A program made the translations under genes and the position numbers. Shown one piece after another: positions 1 to 10,763 of a stretch of DNA of 64,000 nt (its first letter is position 1; every line of letters starts with the position of its first letter). The notes below the pieces were generated by a model that did no database searches, was not told where the DNA came from, and worked only from the letters and a program-made list of their open reading frames with translations. The DNA comes from Rhabdophis nuchalis (taxonomy: Eukaryota > Chordata > Lepidosauria > Squamata > Natricidae), in the NCBI GenBank assembly GCA_039707465.1, contig CM077643.1, positions 47,586,605 through 47,650,604 of the forward strand, in the 5' to 3' direction.

Positions 1-375
1 TTTAAAAACATACAAAATACAATAAATATAATTTAAAAAACTATTAAATAAACCTATCCTGCGCTAAAACCAAATTTTAAAAACCCAATTTAAAACTACC
101 TAAAAGTCCCCATGGGAGGTTAGGCTAGGCTGGCTTGTTGAAACAAATATGTCTTAAGACATTGGCGGAAGAGGCGGAGGTCGGTGATGGTACGTAATTC
201 AGGGGGTAGGTCATTCAAGAGGGCTGGCCCCGCCACAGAGAAGGCTCTTCCCCTGGGTGTCGCCAGTCGGCATTGTCCGGCCGACGGCACCCTGAGAAGG
301 CCCTCTCTGTGGGAGCGTATCGGTCTAAGGGATATATGGGGCAACCTACAGAGTTGCCCCTGCATGGCCCTCTGG
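1..375 (-). mobile_element. L2-like LINE, 3' end fragment
   Basis: On the minus strand an open frame (365 down to 120) encodes the C-terminal tail of a non-LTR reverse transcriptase ORF, with the motif RAFSVAGPALLNDLPPELRT followed by an LKTYLF-type end. The AT-rich 3' UTR runs off the left edge. The same tail recurs at 15596, 22147, 28947, 38318 and 58974, so it is an interspersed family. L2 is my best guess within the CR1/L2/Rex group. The copy is 5' truncated near 375. Confidence 0.65.
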
Positions 376-462
376 GAGTCTGATAATCAATCAGAATACA
401 AGCTCAAATTGAAAAACCCGGAGAGGGCATAAAACCCAGGGACTCTCAGCATCTGAGAGAAA

Positions 463-880
463 TGTGGCTTATGACCACAAAAGTGGCTTACGACCAGTGG
501 TGGGATTCAAAAAATCTTACTATTGGTTCTGTGGGTGGGGCAGAGGAAGGAAAATATCCATTCCCTCCCCACTCCAGGGGAAGGTTACAGCAAAATCCCC
601 ATTTCCTCCCGATCAGCTGGGACTCGGCAGGCAGAGGGGGGTGGGGCCAATCAGAGGTGGTGTTTACCGGTTCTCTGAACTACTCAAATTTTCCACTACA
701 GGTTCTTCAGAACTGGTCAAAGGCTGCTGAATACAACTCTGCTTATGACTGTCCTTCAGCCTTACACCATTGCAGCATGGTCATGTGATAAAAAATTTGG
801 ACGCTTGGCAACTGGCATAGAGTTATGACAGTTGCAGTGTCCTGGGGTCATGTGATCACCTTTTGCGACCTTTGGATAAG
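463..880. mobile_element. Tc1/mariner-like MITE remnant, split by a hAT MITE
   Basis: The pieces 463-494 and 742-880 carry the phrases 'cttatgaccac' and 'ggggtcatgtgatcacc', typical of the interspersed element whose better copies lie at 17355, 25539 and 44248. The hAT element at 495-741 is inserted in it. It is degenerate and noncoding. Confidence 0.5.
495..741. mobile_element. hAT MITE, TIR CAGTGGTGGGATTC
   Basis: It starts CAGTGGTGGGATTC and ends with CTGAATACAACTCTG, an imperfect terminal inverted repeat. It is flanked by cttacgac (487-494) and cttatgac (742-749), an 8-bp TSD with one mismatch. Internal 'accggttct' blocks are shared with the copies at 45804, 55151 and 56104. There is no transposase ORF. 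Confidence 0.75.
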
Positions 881-903
881 GAAGAAACCAGTAGGACCAT
901 AAT

Positions 904-1035
904 CAGTGGTGGGTTTCAATTGACTTTACTACTGGTTTGCTCGTATGTACACTCGTGCAACATGTCCGGGTGGGTGGGCCGGAGCCTTCCGCCGCTGCCA
1001 CCGATCCAGGGTGAACTGGCAGAAACCCACTTCTG
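904..1035. mobile_element. hAT MITE, TIR CAGTGGTGGGTTTC
   Basis: The left end CAGTGGTGGGTTTC is the inverse of the right end GAAACCCACTTCTG. Flanks accataat (896-903) and gccataat (1036-1043) form a 7/8 TSD. The length is 132 bp and it is noncoding. Confidence 0.75.
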
Positions 1036-1079
1036 GCCATAATATAAATCAAAGCTGTATTGAAACCTGCTTTGTAGTA

Positions 1080-1873
1080 ATACAATAATACAATACAATA
1101 CAATAGCAGAGTTGGAAGGGACCTTGTAGGTCTTCTAGTCCAACCCCCTGCGTGGGCAGGAACCTTATACCATTTCAGACAAATGGCTGTCTAACATCTT
1201 TTTAAAGACTTCCAGGGTTGGGGCATTCACAACTTCTGGAGGCAAGTTGTTCCAGAGGTTAATTGTTCTAACTGTCAGGAAATTTCTCCTTAGTTCTAAG
1301 TTGCTTCTCTCCTTGATTAGTTTCCACCCGTTGCTTCTTGTCCTGCCCCCAGGTGCCTTGGAGAATAGTTTGACTCCCTCTTCTTTGTGGCACCCTCTGA
1401 GATATTGGAACACTGCTATCATGTCTCCCTTGGTCCTTCTCTTCATCAAGCTAGACATACCCAGCTCCTGCAGCCGTTCTTCATATGTTTTAGTCTCCAG
1501 TCCCCTAATCATCTTGGTTGCTCTTCTCTGCATTCTTTCCAGAGTCTCCACGTCTTTTCTACATCGTGGCGACCAAAACTGTATGCAGTATTCCAAGTGT
1601 GGCCTTACCAAGGCACTATACAGTGGCATTAACACTTCACGTGATCTAGATTCTATCCCTCTGTTTATGCAGCCTAGAACTGTGTTGGCTTTTTTGGCAG
1701 CTGCTGCACACTGCTGGCTCATATTTAAATGGTTGTCCACTAGGATTCCAAGATCTCTCTCACAGTTGCTACTATTGAGCAAGGTACCATCTATACTGTA
1801 CTTGTGCATTTGGTTTTTCTTGCCTATATGTAGGACCTTAATTTTTTCACAATTGAATTTCATTTTATTAGAT
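1080..1873 (-). mobile_element. CR1 LINE, 5'-truncated copy with open ORF2 tail
   Basis: The minus-strand frame 1863-1165 (232 aa) is the C-terminal part of a CR1 ORF2: thumb motif RPHLEYCIQFWSP, then [20 protein letters not shown], then LTVRTINLWNNLPPEVV. The short 3' UTR ends in a (TATTG)n tail at 1080-1102. The 5' truncation point is near 1863. An 'atttgaatttcattttatta' segment is duplicated at the junction (1853-1895). The open frame suggests a fairly recent insertion. Confidence 0.88.
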
Positions 1874-1899
1874 ATTTGAATTTCATTTTATTAGATAGT

Positions 1900-2245
1900 T
1901 TCAAACTTTGATTTATTTTAGTAATACTTTTGAGCTTTAGTATCAGAAGTGGGAAAGCTATTGCTAGTGTTGGCCTTTTTTTAAAAAAAAAATAGTGTTT
2001 CCTTATTTCAAAATTTTCCTGCAACTAAGATCTCCCAGTTTGAAAAAACTGTATGAAGTTTCCACGTAGGATTGACTTGAAACTCAGAAAGTCAGGTAAA
2101 CTGCAGACCATTGGAAATGGATTGTCGCTTCCAACTAATCCACTGAAAGAACTCTTCTTATAAGAATTACTTCAAAATGCTCCATTAAAACTAATTCCAT
2201 TTCATCACAGTAAGTTAGAATTGGGAGGGGGGAGGAAATGTAGAT
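1900..2245. other. no recognisable feature
   Basis: AT-rich, apparently unique sequence with a short A run near 1981. I see no ORF or repeat. Confidence 0.5.
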
Positions 2246-2249
2246 TATT

Positions 2250-2700
2250 TATCCCAAAGGTGCTTTTTCAAAAGGCAACTGGATTTTCTCTGTTTTTCCT
2301 TGAAGATGTTGTGTCTCTCCTCCAAGAAGCTTCTTCAGTTCTGACTGAATGGTGGAGAATGGAAGATTTATATTCCTTGCAGTCATCTTGAGACCAGTTG
2401 GAGGTTTATCTGTGCCCTCGGGGTCCCTGAACAGTGCAATTGAGGGTGGAACCTTCTTGGAACTGCTGAAAGAAGGTTTCGTACATATTTGCACTATTCA
2501 GGTGACTTTTAGGGCACAGATAAACCTCCAAGTGGCCTCAACAACTCCCAGAAAGAGTGCTACCGACCAGATGACTTCAAGGAATATAAATCCTTCCATC
2601 TTCCACCATTCAGTCAGAACTGAAGAAGCTTCTTGGATTAGAAATGAAACATCTTGAAAAAAATCCAGTTGCCTTTTGAAAAAGCACCTTTGGGACAACT
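2250..2700. repeat. Penelope-like fragment arranged as a large inverted repeat
   Basis: The left arm (about 2252-2445) and right arm (about 2510-2697) are inverse copies: 'cccaaaggtgctttttcaa' at the left end and 'ttgaaaaagcacctttggg' at the right end. Inner parts also pair ('ttggaggtttatctgtgccc' and its inverse). The core phrase 'gaagaagcttcttgga ... gaaac' resembles terminal regions I associate with Penelope-like elements. A further fragment lies at 13606-13790. Noncoding. Confidence 0.5.
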
Positions 2701-2871
2701 ATGACCTGGATGACTGAGACTCTCCATAGATATGTAGATTATTTATACTAGTGTAGTGCAGAAACAAAAAAATCATAATTAAGTGGTAATATATCTTTAG
2801 CCTTGAGAATCAACTTCAATTCAACATCTTTTTCTGTGAGAAAAGATTATTTTATTCTTGATCTAAACTTA

Positions 2872-3227
2872 AATAAGGTAAAGGTGCTCCTCGCACATAT
2901 GTGCTAGTCGGTCCCAACTTTAGGGGATGGTCCTCATCTCTGTTACAAAGCTGAAGAGCCAGCACTGTCTGAAGACGTCTCCGTGGTCATGTGGCCAGCA
3001 TGACTAAACACCAAAGGCGCATGGAACATTATTACTTTCCCACCAAAGTGGTCCCTATTTTTCTACTTGCATTTTTACATGCTTTCAAACTGCTATGTTG
3101 GCAGAAGCTGGGACAAGTAATAGGAGCTCACTCCGTTATGTGGCGCTAGGGATTCGAACCTCTGAATTGCTGACCTTTCTGATCAACAAGCTCAGCGTCT
3201 TAGCCACTGAGCCACCGCGTCCCTGCA
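2872..3227 (-). mobile_element. Sauria-type (Squam1) tRNA-derived SINE, full length
   Basis: The tRNA-like 5' head lies at 3227-3130 on the minus strand, with an A box in 'gtggctcagtggctaagacg' and a B box in 'ggttcgaatcc'. The body contains 'ggccacatgaccacggagac' and it ends with the BovB-like tail 'cacatatgtgcgaggagcac'. A perfect 12-bp TSD gatctaaactta flanks it (2860-2871 and 3228-3239). Transcription would be by Pol III with mobilisation by RTE-BovB, from knowledge of the family. It is one of the strongest squamate markers here. Confidence 0.88.
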
Positions 3228-3239
3228 GATCTAAACTTA

Positions 3240-3679
3240 GATATACTTTAAATAATTACATTATACAACAATTCAAGGCTCTGGCACACAGGTTCAAAGC
3301 AGCTGTTTTCTAAGTAAAGTGCAAATCTTTATTTCAGCTATGCTTCTCCCACTGATTACGTTTAACCCTGCCAAGTTGACCTTGAAAATGTTTAGTGAGT
3401 CTTTTTCTCAGAAACATTTTTCCTTTTTATACACACAATGTATACAATACATATACCGATACATACATACATACAATGTTTTCCTCATTGTTGTATACTG
3501 TCTTTATATCCTTTTCTGTTTTATTGATGACATTTTATTGAATAATTTCATATTATATTTTACTGAAGCATATGTTGCTGGTGAGCAACAATGTACAGTA
3601 TATATATTTAATAAATTGAATTGTATTTCACTATTTATCCCCATCTAGTGTAAAATATCAAGCACTGCATGGGCTATAT
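3240..3679. other. no recognisable feature
   Basis: AT-rich sequence with a short (TACA)n stretch near 3460. Long open frames here are low-complexity. I see no gene. Confidence 0.5.
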
Positions 3680-4302
3680 ACAATACAATACAATAAAATG
3701 GCAGAGTTGGAAGGAACTTGGAGGTATTCTAGTCCAACCCCCTGCCTAGGCAGGAAACCCTATACCCTTCCAGACAAATGGCTATCCAACATCTTCTTGA
3801 AGACTTGCAGTGTTGGGGCATTCATAACTTCTGGAGGGAAGTTGTTCCACTGATTAATTGTTCTCACTGTCAGGAAATTTCTCCCCAGTTCTAAGTTGCT
3901 TCTCTCCTTGATTAGTTCCCACCCATTGCTTCTTGTTCTACCCTCAGGTGCCTTGGGGAATAGCTTGACTCCCTCTTCTTTGTGGCAACCCTTGAGATAT
4001 TGGAACACTGCTATCATGTCTCCCCTAATCCTTCTTTTCCTTAAACTAGGCATACCCAGTTCCTGCAACCGTTCTTCATATGTTTTAGTCTGCAGTCCCC
4101 TAATCATCTTGGTTGCTCTTCTCTGCACTCTTTCTAGAGTCTCCACATCTTTTCTACATCGTGGTGACCAAAACTGAATGCAGTATTCCAAGTGTGGCCT
4201 TACCAAGGCATTATAAAGTGGTATTAACACTTCACGTGATCTTGATTCTATCCCTCTGTTTATGCAGCCTAGAACTGTGTTGGCTTTTTTGGCAGCTGCT
4301 GT
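3680..4302 (-). mobile_element. CR1 LINE, 5'-truncated copy with open ORF2 tail
   Basis: It is the same family as 1080-1873. The frame ending at 3760 encodes the CR1 ORF2 C-terminus (RPHLEYCIQFWSP, then LTVRTINQWNNFPPEVM), followed by the 3' UTR and a (TATTG)n tail at 3680. Homology stops at the AAAKKAN segment near 4302; upstream codons in the same frame are flanking DNA. Confidence 0.87.
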
Positions 4303-4309
4303 CATTCCT

Positions 4310-4556
4310 GTCATTGATATCATATCTATCATGCTTCTTCAGAATCAATATTTTATCCCATCTATTTCCCAGAGGAATTTAACCTGGAAAAAGTGCCAAT
4401 ATTTCCAGACAAGAGAGCCACCAATTATTATTTATTTCTTCTTCCTCCTCCTTTTCTTCCTTCTTTCTTCTCACCTCTCCCTTTCCTGTTTTCCTTCTCT
4501 TCTGTGACAAAAATGTGATAGTGGCAACTCCATGGACCAAACATAAAGCACCATTC
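4310..4556. other. pyrimidine-rich spacer
   Basis: It contains a CT-rich run at 4438-4503 and nothing else recognisable. Confidence 0.4.
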
Positions 4557-4564
4557 ATTTAGTG

Positions 4565-4637
4565 CAGGGATGCTGGCTGGGGAATTCTGGGAGTTGAAGT
4601 CCACAAGTCTTAAAGTTCCCAAGTTTGGACATCCCTG
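4565..4637. mobile_element. hAT palindromic MITE, one arm deleted
   Basis: It starts CAGGGATG and ends CATCCCTG, with only one complete arm of the 135-bp palindromic family seen intact at 10764. A perfect 8-bp TSD atttagtg lies at 4557-4564 and 4638-4645. The target has TA at its centre, as in other members of this family. Confidence 0.85.
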
Positions 4638-4649
4638 ATTTAGTGCTAT

Positions 4650-5220
4650 CATAACTTTGAGCAGTTGCTAAATGCATGTTTGTTAAGTAAAGACAACATG
4701 TATGCGTGTACACACACATATATTATAATTTACCCAATAATTTACCCAGTCTGTGCCATACTAGTGCACATGGCAGCACAGTAGAGAAGCTCAACCAAAG
4801 TCTGAGCCAGAGCCCCTGGAGATGGAGACAACCCACTTTTCATATGACCCTTATGCCCACTATCATCCAGACTGGCCGCTTAGCAGCATTTGCTGTTTCA
4901 TTGAAAATATTTCCATTTCTGAGCCTGCAAATATAACTGGTTCTAAAAGATAGTTAAAAATAGGCTCCCATTTCCAGTGTTTGTCATATTCACAGACTGA
5001 CAGTTCCTGGAATGGATTCAAGATAATATCAAGGCTCACTTAGGCCTTGATCCAACAAAGCCATAAAACAAGTGCTTAATATTTAGTATGCCTGTAGTAA
5101 TCCTAATGGACTGGTTTGCCCAAAAGTGCGATTAAAAGCTTTGTTGGCTAAATTTAGTACAGAGAATGGTCTTCCAGGCTGCTCTACAATAGCGACCTCT
5201 GCTGGGCAGCTAAAGCTAGT
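4650..5220. other. no recognisable feature
   Basis: Apparently unique sequence with no ORF or repeat I can support. Confidence 0.45.
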
Positions 5221-5221
5221 A

Positions 5222-5475
5222 CTTGTAGGTCCTAGGTGCTCTCTGAGCTTGCTTGATTTCTTGCAGACGTTTCATTACCTTAACTAGGTAACATCATCAG
5301 CGCTAGTAAGGAGTGCTGTTTGCTGTCATAGTTTGGTGTCTTGCCTGTCTGGGTGGGTGGGAGGCAGTATTAGAGATTCTTTGGTTGGGCTGTTTACTGA
5401 TGGCTCTTTGGCAGTTTCTTGATTGGGTTGTTGCTTACTTGATTGTTAATTTGAAGTTGGCCTTGGAGTTCATCT
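5222..5475 (-). mobile_element. Penelope-like element fragment with hammerhead-type core
   Basis: On the minus strand the order is CTGATGA (5300-5294), a stem GTTACC/GGTAAT closing a short loop, then GAAAC (5273-5269). This is the CUGANGA-stem II-GAAAC layout of a hammerhead ribozyme core. Hammerhead motifs are known in Penelope-like retroelements. A diverged second copy lies at 7150-7290. I could not identify convincing stems I and III, so activity is not claimed. Confidence 0.4.
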
Positions 5476-5577
5476 ATGCTGATCTGATGATATGATCCAA
5501 TGATTACTGGTGGAGTGGTGCTGAAGTCTTCTTGTCTTTTGGGCTGGTTGATTTGTCTCTTTTGCATAGTCTATAGA

Positions 5578-5891
5578 CAGAGATGGTATTCAGCCGGTTT
5601 GGACTGGTTCGGCCAAACCAGTAGCTCTGACAATCACTTGGCCCCATCCACCCATCCCCGCCCTATCCTGTCCTTTATTTCCTGCTTTCTAGATCATCTC
5701 AATCATGTGGCGCAGCTGATTTCTCCCCTCATGCTGTTCTACTTACCATTGCTGACTTGGAAGATAAGCAGCTGGGCTTCTAAAGGCTCCATTTTCAGCA
5801 CTGTACACAAGTGCTTTAAGCACATGGATGCATGAAGTGCGTGTGAGCACACAAAGGACATGCTCATCAAACCGGTTGCATCTCACCACTG
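5578..5891. mobile_element. hAT MITE, 314 bp, perfect TSD
   Basis: It begins CAGAGATGGTATTCAGCCGG and ends GTTGCATCTCACCACTG. A perfect, palindromic 8-bp TSD tctataga flanks it (5570-5577 and 5892-5899). Subterminal 'accggtt'-type repeats are shared with 22853 and 23988. Noncoding. Confidence 0.85.
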
Positions 5892-6028
5892 TCTATAGAT
5901 GTTGTTAATGTCTATTGATGGCTGATTTGATGGCACTCTGATGCCAAGTGATTTGGCTGAGGACCAAGGACCCCTCATTTCAACCTTGAGCTACAAATAT
6001 TCTCCTTTATTCGTATTTGTATAACGTA

Positions 6029-6134
6029 CAGCAATGTTTATCAACTTTAGCAACTTTAAGATCTGTAGGCTTCAACTGGGGAATTCTGGGAGTTGAAATC
6101 CAGACATCTTAAAGTTAACAAGCCTGAAAAACAT
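6029..6134. mobile_element. hAT palindromic MITE, degenerate
   Basis: Arms match the 'gaactttaagacttgtggac ... gggagttgaagtccacaag' family but carry many substitutions and have lost part of the centre. No clear TSD. Confidence 0.6.
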
Positions 6135-6659
6135 TAATCTAGACCAGTAATCATTAACATCATCATGTAATATATTCATCACCAATCAGCCCCGTTTCTG
6201 ATTCAAGGACCAGTTTTCATTTTCCAATTACTTGCATTCAAGTTCAATTCAATTTTAATACAACTCATAGGTTGTGTCAATAAAAAGAACAAGCCCATGC
6301 ACCTTTAATATTGATTTGTTTTGTATACTGTTGACATAGGCAGCCCCATATAGAATGCAGGCAGGAGTGACTATGGCATAAACGACTGTGAGCAAAGCAA
6401 AATGTGGTGCAATTGTTACACAACATGAAGCTGGGCAAAAGTTCTCCTAGCCAGATCTGCTGCCTGCTCCTCAAACAGGAGCCTGAATGCAGGAAGACCC
6501 CCAAATTGTGCCCTGATGAAGTTTGGGGTAATGGAACCCTGTTCAAAAGAAGAGTTGAAAAGTCCCCCAAACTAGGGGACCCTAAAACCCAGGACCCATT
6601 TAGTCTTACTGGTTCTTCCTCATCCAAACCTTCATAGCCTCCAGACATCAAGAGAGAGC

Positions 6660-7060
6660 TTCCACAGTACCCCTTTGTCAGCCCAGATTGGAGCTATAAC
6701 ACTGGGTGTCATCAGTGTACACGCCATGCCATCAGGCAATCTCACCCAATGGCTCCACATAGATATTCAACAAGAATGGGGAAATAGCAGGCTCCAAGAT
6801 ACCCCGCAAAACAGGTGCTGTGAATTAGACTTCTCTCCATCCATATCAACACTGCTTGGAACCAGCTCTGGGGAAAAAGGAAGAGAACCAGCCCAACCAC
6901 ACTGCAACCCACTTCCATTCCCCATAGCCAATCCAGGAGGTTATCATAGTTGAGGGTATCAAAGGGCCCCTGAGAGATTAAGGAAAGCAAAGATATGCGC
7001 AACCTGCTCCCATCCTGCTCTTACTACAGATCATCCACAAGTGTGATTAATGCCATTTTG
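6660..7060 (-). pseudogene. decayed LINE reverse transcriptase fragment
   Basis: Minus-strand translation gives FDTLNYDNLLDWL, then GMEVGCSVVG, and later YFPILVEYLCGAIG. These line up with the AFDTINHDILLDRL...GVPQGSVLSPLLFN...PLG blocks of L2/Rex-type reverse transcriptases. The frame is interrupted and the catalytic region degraded. Adjacent 6300-6660 may belong to the same relic. Confidence 0.55.
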
Positions 7061-7149
7061 GTCAGGTGTACAGACTTGAAAGCCGACAAAAATGTGTCTA
7101 CATAATCTGCTTCATTCAGGTTCTTTGAAGCTACTACACAATAACTTTC

Positions 7150-7420
7150 CGTGGACTCTGTGATACTGTCTGAGCCTGGTTGTTTGCTTCTACACATTTC
7201 AATACCCAACTATATACTATCATCAGTGCTAGTGAATGTGAGGTTTACTCCCTGTTTATATACAGAAACTTGTTTTGCCAGTGCTGGGACCAGGGGGAGG
7301 GGGGAGGTTCCTTCTTGGTGATTCCTATGAATTGGATATTGTTTTCTACTTGTTTGTCTGCCTACTTGCTTGTTTATTTCCTTAGTAGTTCCTTGACTAG
7401 GGTATTGTTTTCTGCTTGAT
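7150..7420 (-). mobile_element. Penelope-like fragment, second diverged copy
   Basis: The minus strand repeats the 'actagcactgatgat ... gttgggta ... tgaaa' order seen at 5222-5300. The following 'agtaaacctcac' segment is also seen in relatives. More mutated than the first copy. Confidence 0.35.
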
Positions 7421-7494
7421 TGTCTGTCTGGTGTTAATCCCTGCTTGCTTGGGTGTTGGTTGCTGGTGAGGATGTTTTCTGACAGTATGCTGTC

Positions 7495-7545
7495 GGGAGC
7501 ATTCTGAGAGTTGAATTCCACTTATCTCAAGTTTGAAAAGCATTG
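7495..7545. mobile_element. hAT palindromic MITE half-copy
   Basis: One arm only ('attctgagagttgaattcca ... gtttgaaaagcattg'), degenerate and directly left of the intact copy at 7556. Confidence 0.45.
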
Positions 7546-7555
7546 TTCTATCTAA

Positions 7556-7690
7556 CAGGGGTCTCCAACCTTTGCAACTTTAAGTCTGAAGGACTTCAGC
7601 TTCCAGAATTCTCCAGCCAGCAAAGCTGGCTGGAGAATTCTGGAAGCTGAAGTCCTTCAGACTTAAAGTTGCAAAGGTTGGAGACCCCTG
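7556..7690. mobile_element. hAT palindromic MITE, complete hairpin
   Basis: A 135-bp near-perfect palindrome with ends CAGGGGTCTCCAACC and GGTTGGAGACCCCTG; the arms meet at 'gccagcaaagctggc'. Same subfamily as 60069-60203. Flanks share ATCTA but a clean 8-bp TSD is not visible. Confidence 0.82.
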
Positions 7691-7691
7691 A

Positions 7692-8776
7692 TCTAGAACA
7701 AATTTGAGTCTGCAAGGATTCCAACATTTATAAACAGACTAAAGCAATCAAGCAACTGTGCAAGAGCACAAGCATGTTTCATCAACACTTACCTTGTACA
7801 CTCCCTAATTTATGTAAAAAATTAAAAAGAGTTAAATTGGAAGGAGATTATGATTAGAAGCTACTTTGTGTCCCAAGAACATGTTCTCATCCAATAGGTT
7901 AAGCTTTGCATTTTTCAGGATGTGTTAAATTTTAATCTGGTAATTCTGCCTTCATTTGTGTTATTATATATTATATTTTTAATAGCTATAGTGATGCATT
8001 ATTGCTATGGAGTAGGAGAAAAGAACTACTTTGCACTAGTCTGTGATACTGTCTTCTTTGTCCTTTGCAAGATGTATGTGTGTGTGTATGTATTGTATAT
8101 CATACAGTACACACACATAAAAAGCATGTGTTAAATCTTGTGCAACAATCAATTCAACTCCTCAAGTTTGGCTATTCAAATTACTTTTCCAAAAGTACTT
8201 TAAAATGCATTAAGTTATTAATTGCCTGCTGGCACTTTAATCAAATGGGGAAATTGACATAGCCAGAGGCATGTGTCTTTTTGCAGAAAGGAAATTTATT
8301 TAAGAAGGAACAGCAGCTCTTACTGCTTAATTTAAACTGAGAAAACTGTGGAAAATCAACTGCTATAGAAAATTAATAAAACATTTCCAGCTGCAAACAG
8401 TGACTAATTGTACAAGATGAAGACTGTCTGGAATTAATAACTTGCAATCTTCTGTGTGAAGAACCCCCTACCAGTTCAATTTACTGGGAGATTAAATTAC
8501 TTCTAAGTTTGCCATATTAAAACAGAACATGAATCAAATGTTACTGAAAGCACATCTATTATTTACTGTCTGTGATATGGATATAATTATTTCCAAACAA
8601 CTACAATGTAACGTGACCAGTAATATTTAAATGACGCTCAAGCAAATGTGATGTGTGCCACCAAGTTCCTGGAAAATCACCGCTCCAAATGGACTGCCGT
8701 AGATTGTTCTTCCATCTTGCCCCAGAAAGTCATTTCATGTTTTGGAACTTTCAAGAGGATGATTTGTTGATCCTCA
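7692..8776. other. no recognisable feature
   Basis: AT-rich, apparently unique. A short TG/AC-rich patch lies at 8078-8120. Small frames here look like chance. Confidence 0.45.
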
Positions 8777-8778
8777 TT

Positions 8779-9072
8779 ACTCTCATAGCAATAGAAATAG
8801 AATATCAGCGTTGGAAGGGACCTTGGAGGTCTTCTAGTCCAACCCCTGCTCAGAGAGGAAACCCTGTACCATTTCAGATGAATGGTTGTCCCATCTTTTC
8901 TTAAAAACTTCCAGTGTTGGAGCATTCAACTGTTCCACTGATTATTTGTTTTCACTGTCAGGAAATTTCTCCTCAGTTCTAGGTTCCTTATCTCCTTGAT
9001 TAGTTTCCATCCATTGCTTCTTGTCCTACCCTTAAATGCTTTGGAGAATAGGTTGACCCTCTCTTCTTTGTG
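8779..9072 (-). mobile_element. CR1 LINE 3' fragment
   Basis: Contains 'ttggaagggaccttggaggt' and the antisense ORF2 tail up to 'cctctcttctttgtg', with small deletions that break the frame. Same family as 1080-1873. Confidence 0.82.
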
Positions 9073-9074
9073 AT

Positions 9075-9415
9075 GTAGATCAGACATTAATCAGAAATAA
9101 CATGGTTATTATTGTTTAAATAAATAAATCAAGCTTTATGGACGCACTTTGAAGGTAGATCTTTGTTGTTTCCTATAAGCCAGCATTCTGTTTTCCATCT
9201 GCATTAGATGCAGATGTGCTTGAATTGTGACTCTTGGGGACCCTATTTGGCTTGTCCTTTTATAAATGGTGCTTACATATTGCTTCTGAATGTGGAAGGA
9301 AAATCAAAGAGGCCAAAATCTAGAAAGGTCAGCTGCATATTGCAGTACAATCCCATTCGATAGGAAGTTGTAGATAGCCATGTTTCACAGACATCTTCCT
9401 AAACCCCATTATTTA
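9075..9415. other. no recognisable feature
   Basis: Apparently unique sequence between two CR1 fragments. Confidence 0.45.
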
Positions 9416-9420
9416 GCAGA

Positions 9421-9527
9421 ATAAACAGAATTGGAAGGGACCTTGGAGGTCTTCTATTCCAACCCACTGCTCAAGCAGGAAACTCTGCAGCATTTCAGAC
9501 AAGTGGCTGCCTGGTCTCTTCTTAAAG
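9421..9527 (-). mobile_element. CR1 LINE 3' UTR stub
   Basis: Only the last ~105 bp of the CR1 family remain, from 'ggaagggaccttggaggtct' to 'ctcttcttaaa'. Severely 5' truncated. Confidence 0.75.
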
Positions 9528-9529
9528 AG

Positions 9530-10000
9530 AATAAATTTTATCTTGTTTGCTGGCTTGTTTCACAACACCTAGTTGATTTCAGATTGTGATCCCAGGCCTT
9601 CCCTTAAGAGAAGAGAATGACATCATTGAGCAGTGATGGGTAGAAACAAAGCAAAATCAGATATTGATGGGATTCCTGAATTTTATTGACTTCCTTTGAC
9701 TCTGTTCCCATGACACACACTCAGGGATTTATGTAATCATAACTTTATGAATAGACTCCATATTTCATGGTTTCATACAACACTGAGCAGTCATCTCACC
9801 AAAATCTACCAAGTTAAAATGAATTTGACTAGCGTTTCCAAATATTAAGTGAACCCAACCATTGGGATTAGGAAAAGTAATAGTTTATGATTCTCATCAT
9901 GGCTGATTTAACAAATCATAGTTAGTGAGGGAACTCTGGTTTAGTGCAATTAAGTGTAAAGCCACTTAATGCATCATGTGTTTACTAAAGAATCTTCTTT
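9530..10000. other. no recognisable feature
   Basis: Apparently unique sequence; no ORF or repeat supported. Confidence 0.4.
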
Positions 10001-10003
10001 AGA

Positions 10004-10230
10004 GTCCCAATATCACAGGATCCAATCTGGGTCGGTTACTGGAAGTTTAATCTTCCAAACTGGAGCCCATCGTCAGGCAAGTTCTCTCTACCAGAATATT
10101 CCAGTAGAGAGGGGTTGCCTGAGGATGGGCACCAGCACGAATCCGAAAACTCGGAAAACTAAATTTCTGGTCCCGGTGACCTTGGCACTGTTGGGTCACC
10201 AGATTGGATCCTGCAATATTATATTGGGAC
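10004..10230. repeat. nested inverted repeat, possible DNA transposon
   Basis: The outer arms are 'gtcccaatatcacaggatcc' at the left and the inverse of 'ggatcctgcaatattatatt' at the right. An inner hairpin at 10067-10131 pairs 'gcccatcgtcaggcaa' with 'ttgcctgaggatgggc'. A third outer-arm fragment lies just beyond, near 10255. No TSD or family match that I recognise. Confidence 0.5.
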
Positions 10231-10259
10231 ACGTATATTTGTGTTCGTTTGTGGGTCCC

Positions 10260-10755
10260 AGTATCACTTATTAGTTAGAAGACCTTGGCACTATTCTGGT
10301 TGGTCACGGTTCAGTACCTTGAGAGGCTCGTATTCCTGGACATTATAAAGAAAATAACATTCCTTACACTCAGTTAAAAGTCCATTGAATAATTGGGTTA
10401 CCTGAACTAATTAAACAGGCATTTAGAAGCATCCGTTGCTCAAGATCATGGTTTTATTTTCAAAAAGAATTAGTTGGCTTTAAGCTGGCCTTGAATTGCC
10501 CTACAATGTGGAAATGCATCAAAAAAAGAAAGAAGAGTGCTCAGATTTGCATACTAATTGATAAATAATTATTACAACTTGACTCTAAATATGTTTAGAA
10601 GTGTGTCTGCAAATGTACCTGCATAAGTTACCCATTTAAAAAGTACAGAATTAACAGAAACTACAAAAAAAATCAGTATCTTTCCCTACAGAAAGAGGTT
10701 TTTGAATAAGCAAGCCATGCCATCTCTGTGCTGTTCGACCTATTCAGGTTGGTCC
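10260..10755. other. no recognisable feature
   Basis: Apparently unique sequence. Confidence 0.4.
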
Positions 10756-10763
10756 CTTTAAGG

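Noticed and set aside
3095..3313. Small frame crossing the Sauria-type SINE
   Set aside because: It spans the SINE boundary and its TSD, so it is not an ancestral coding unit.
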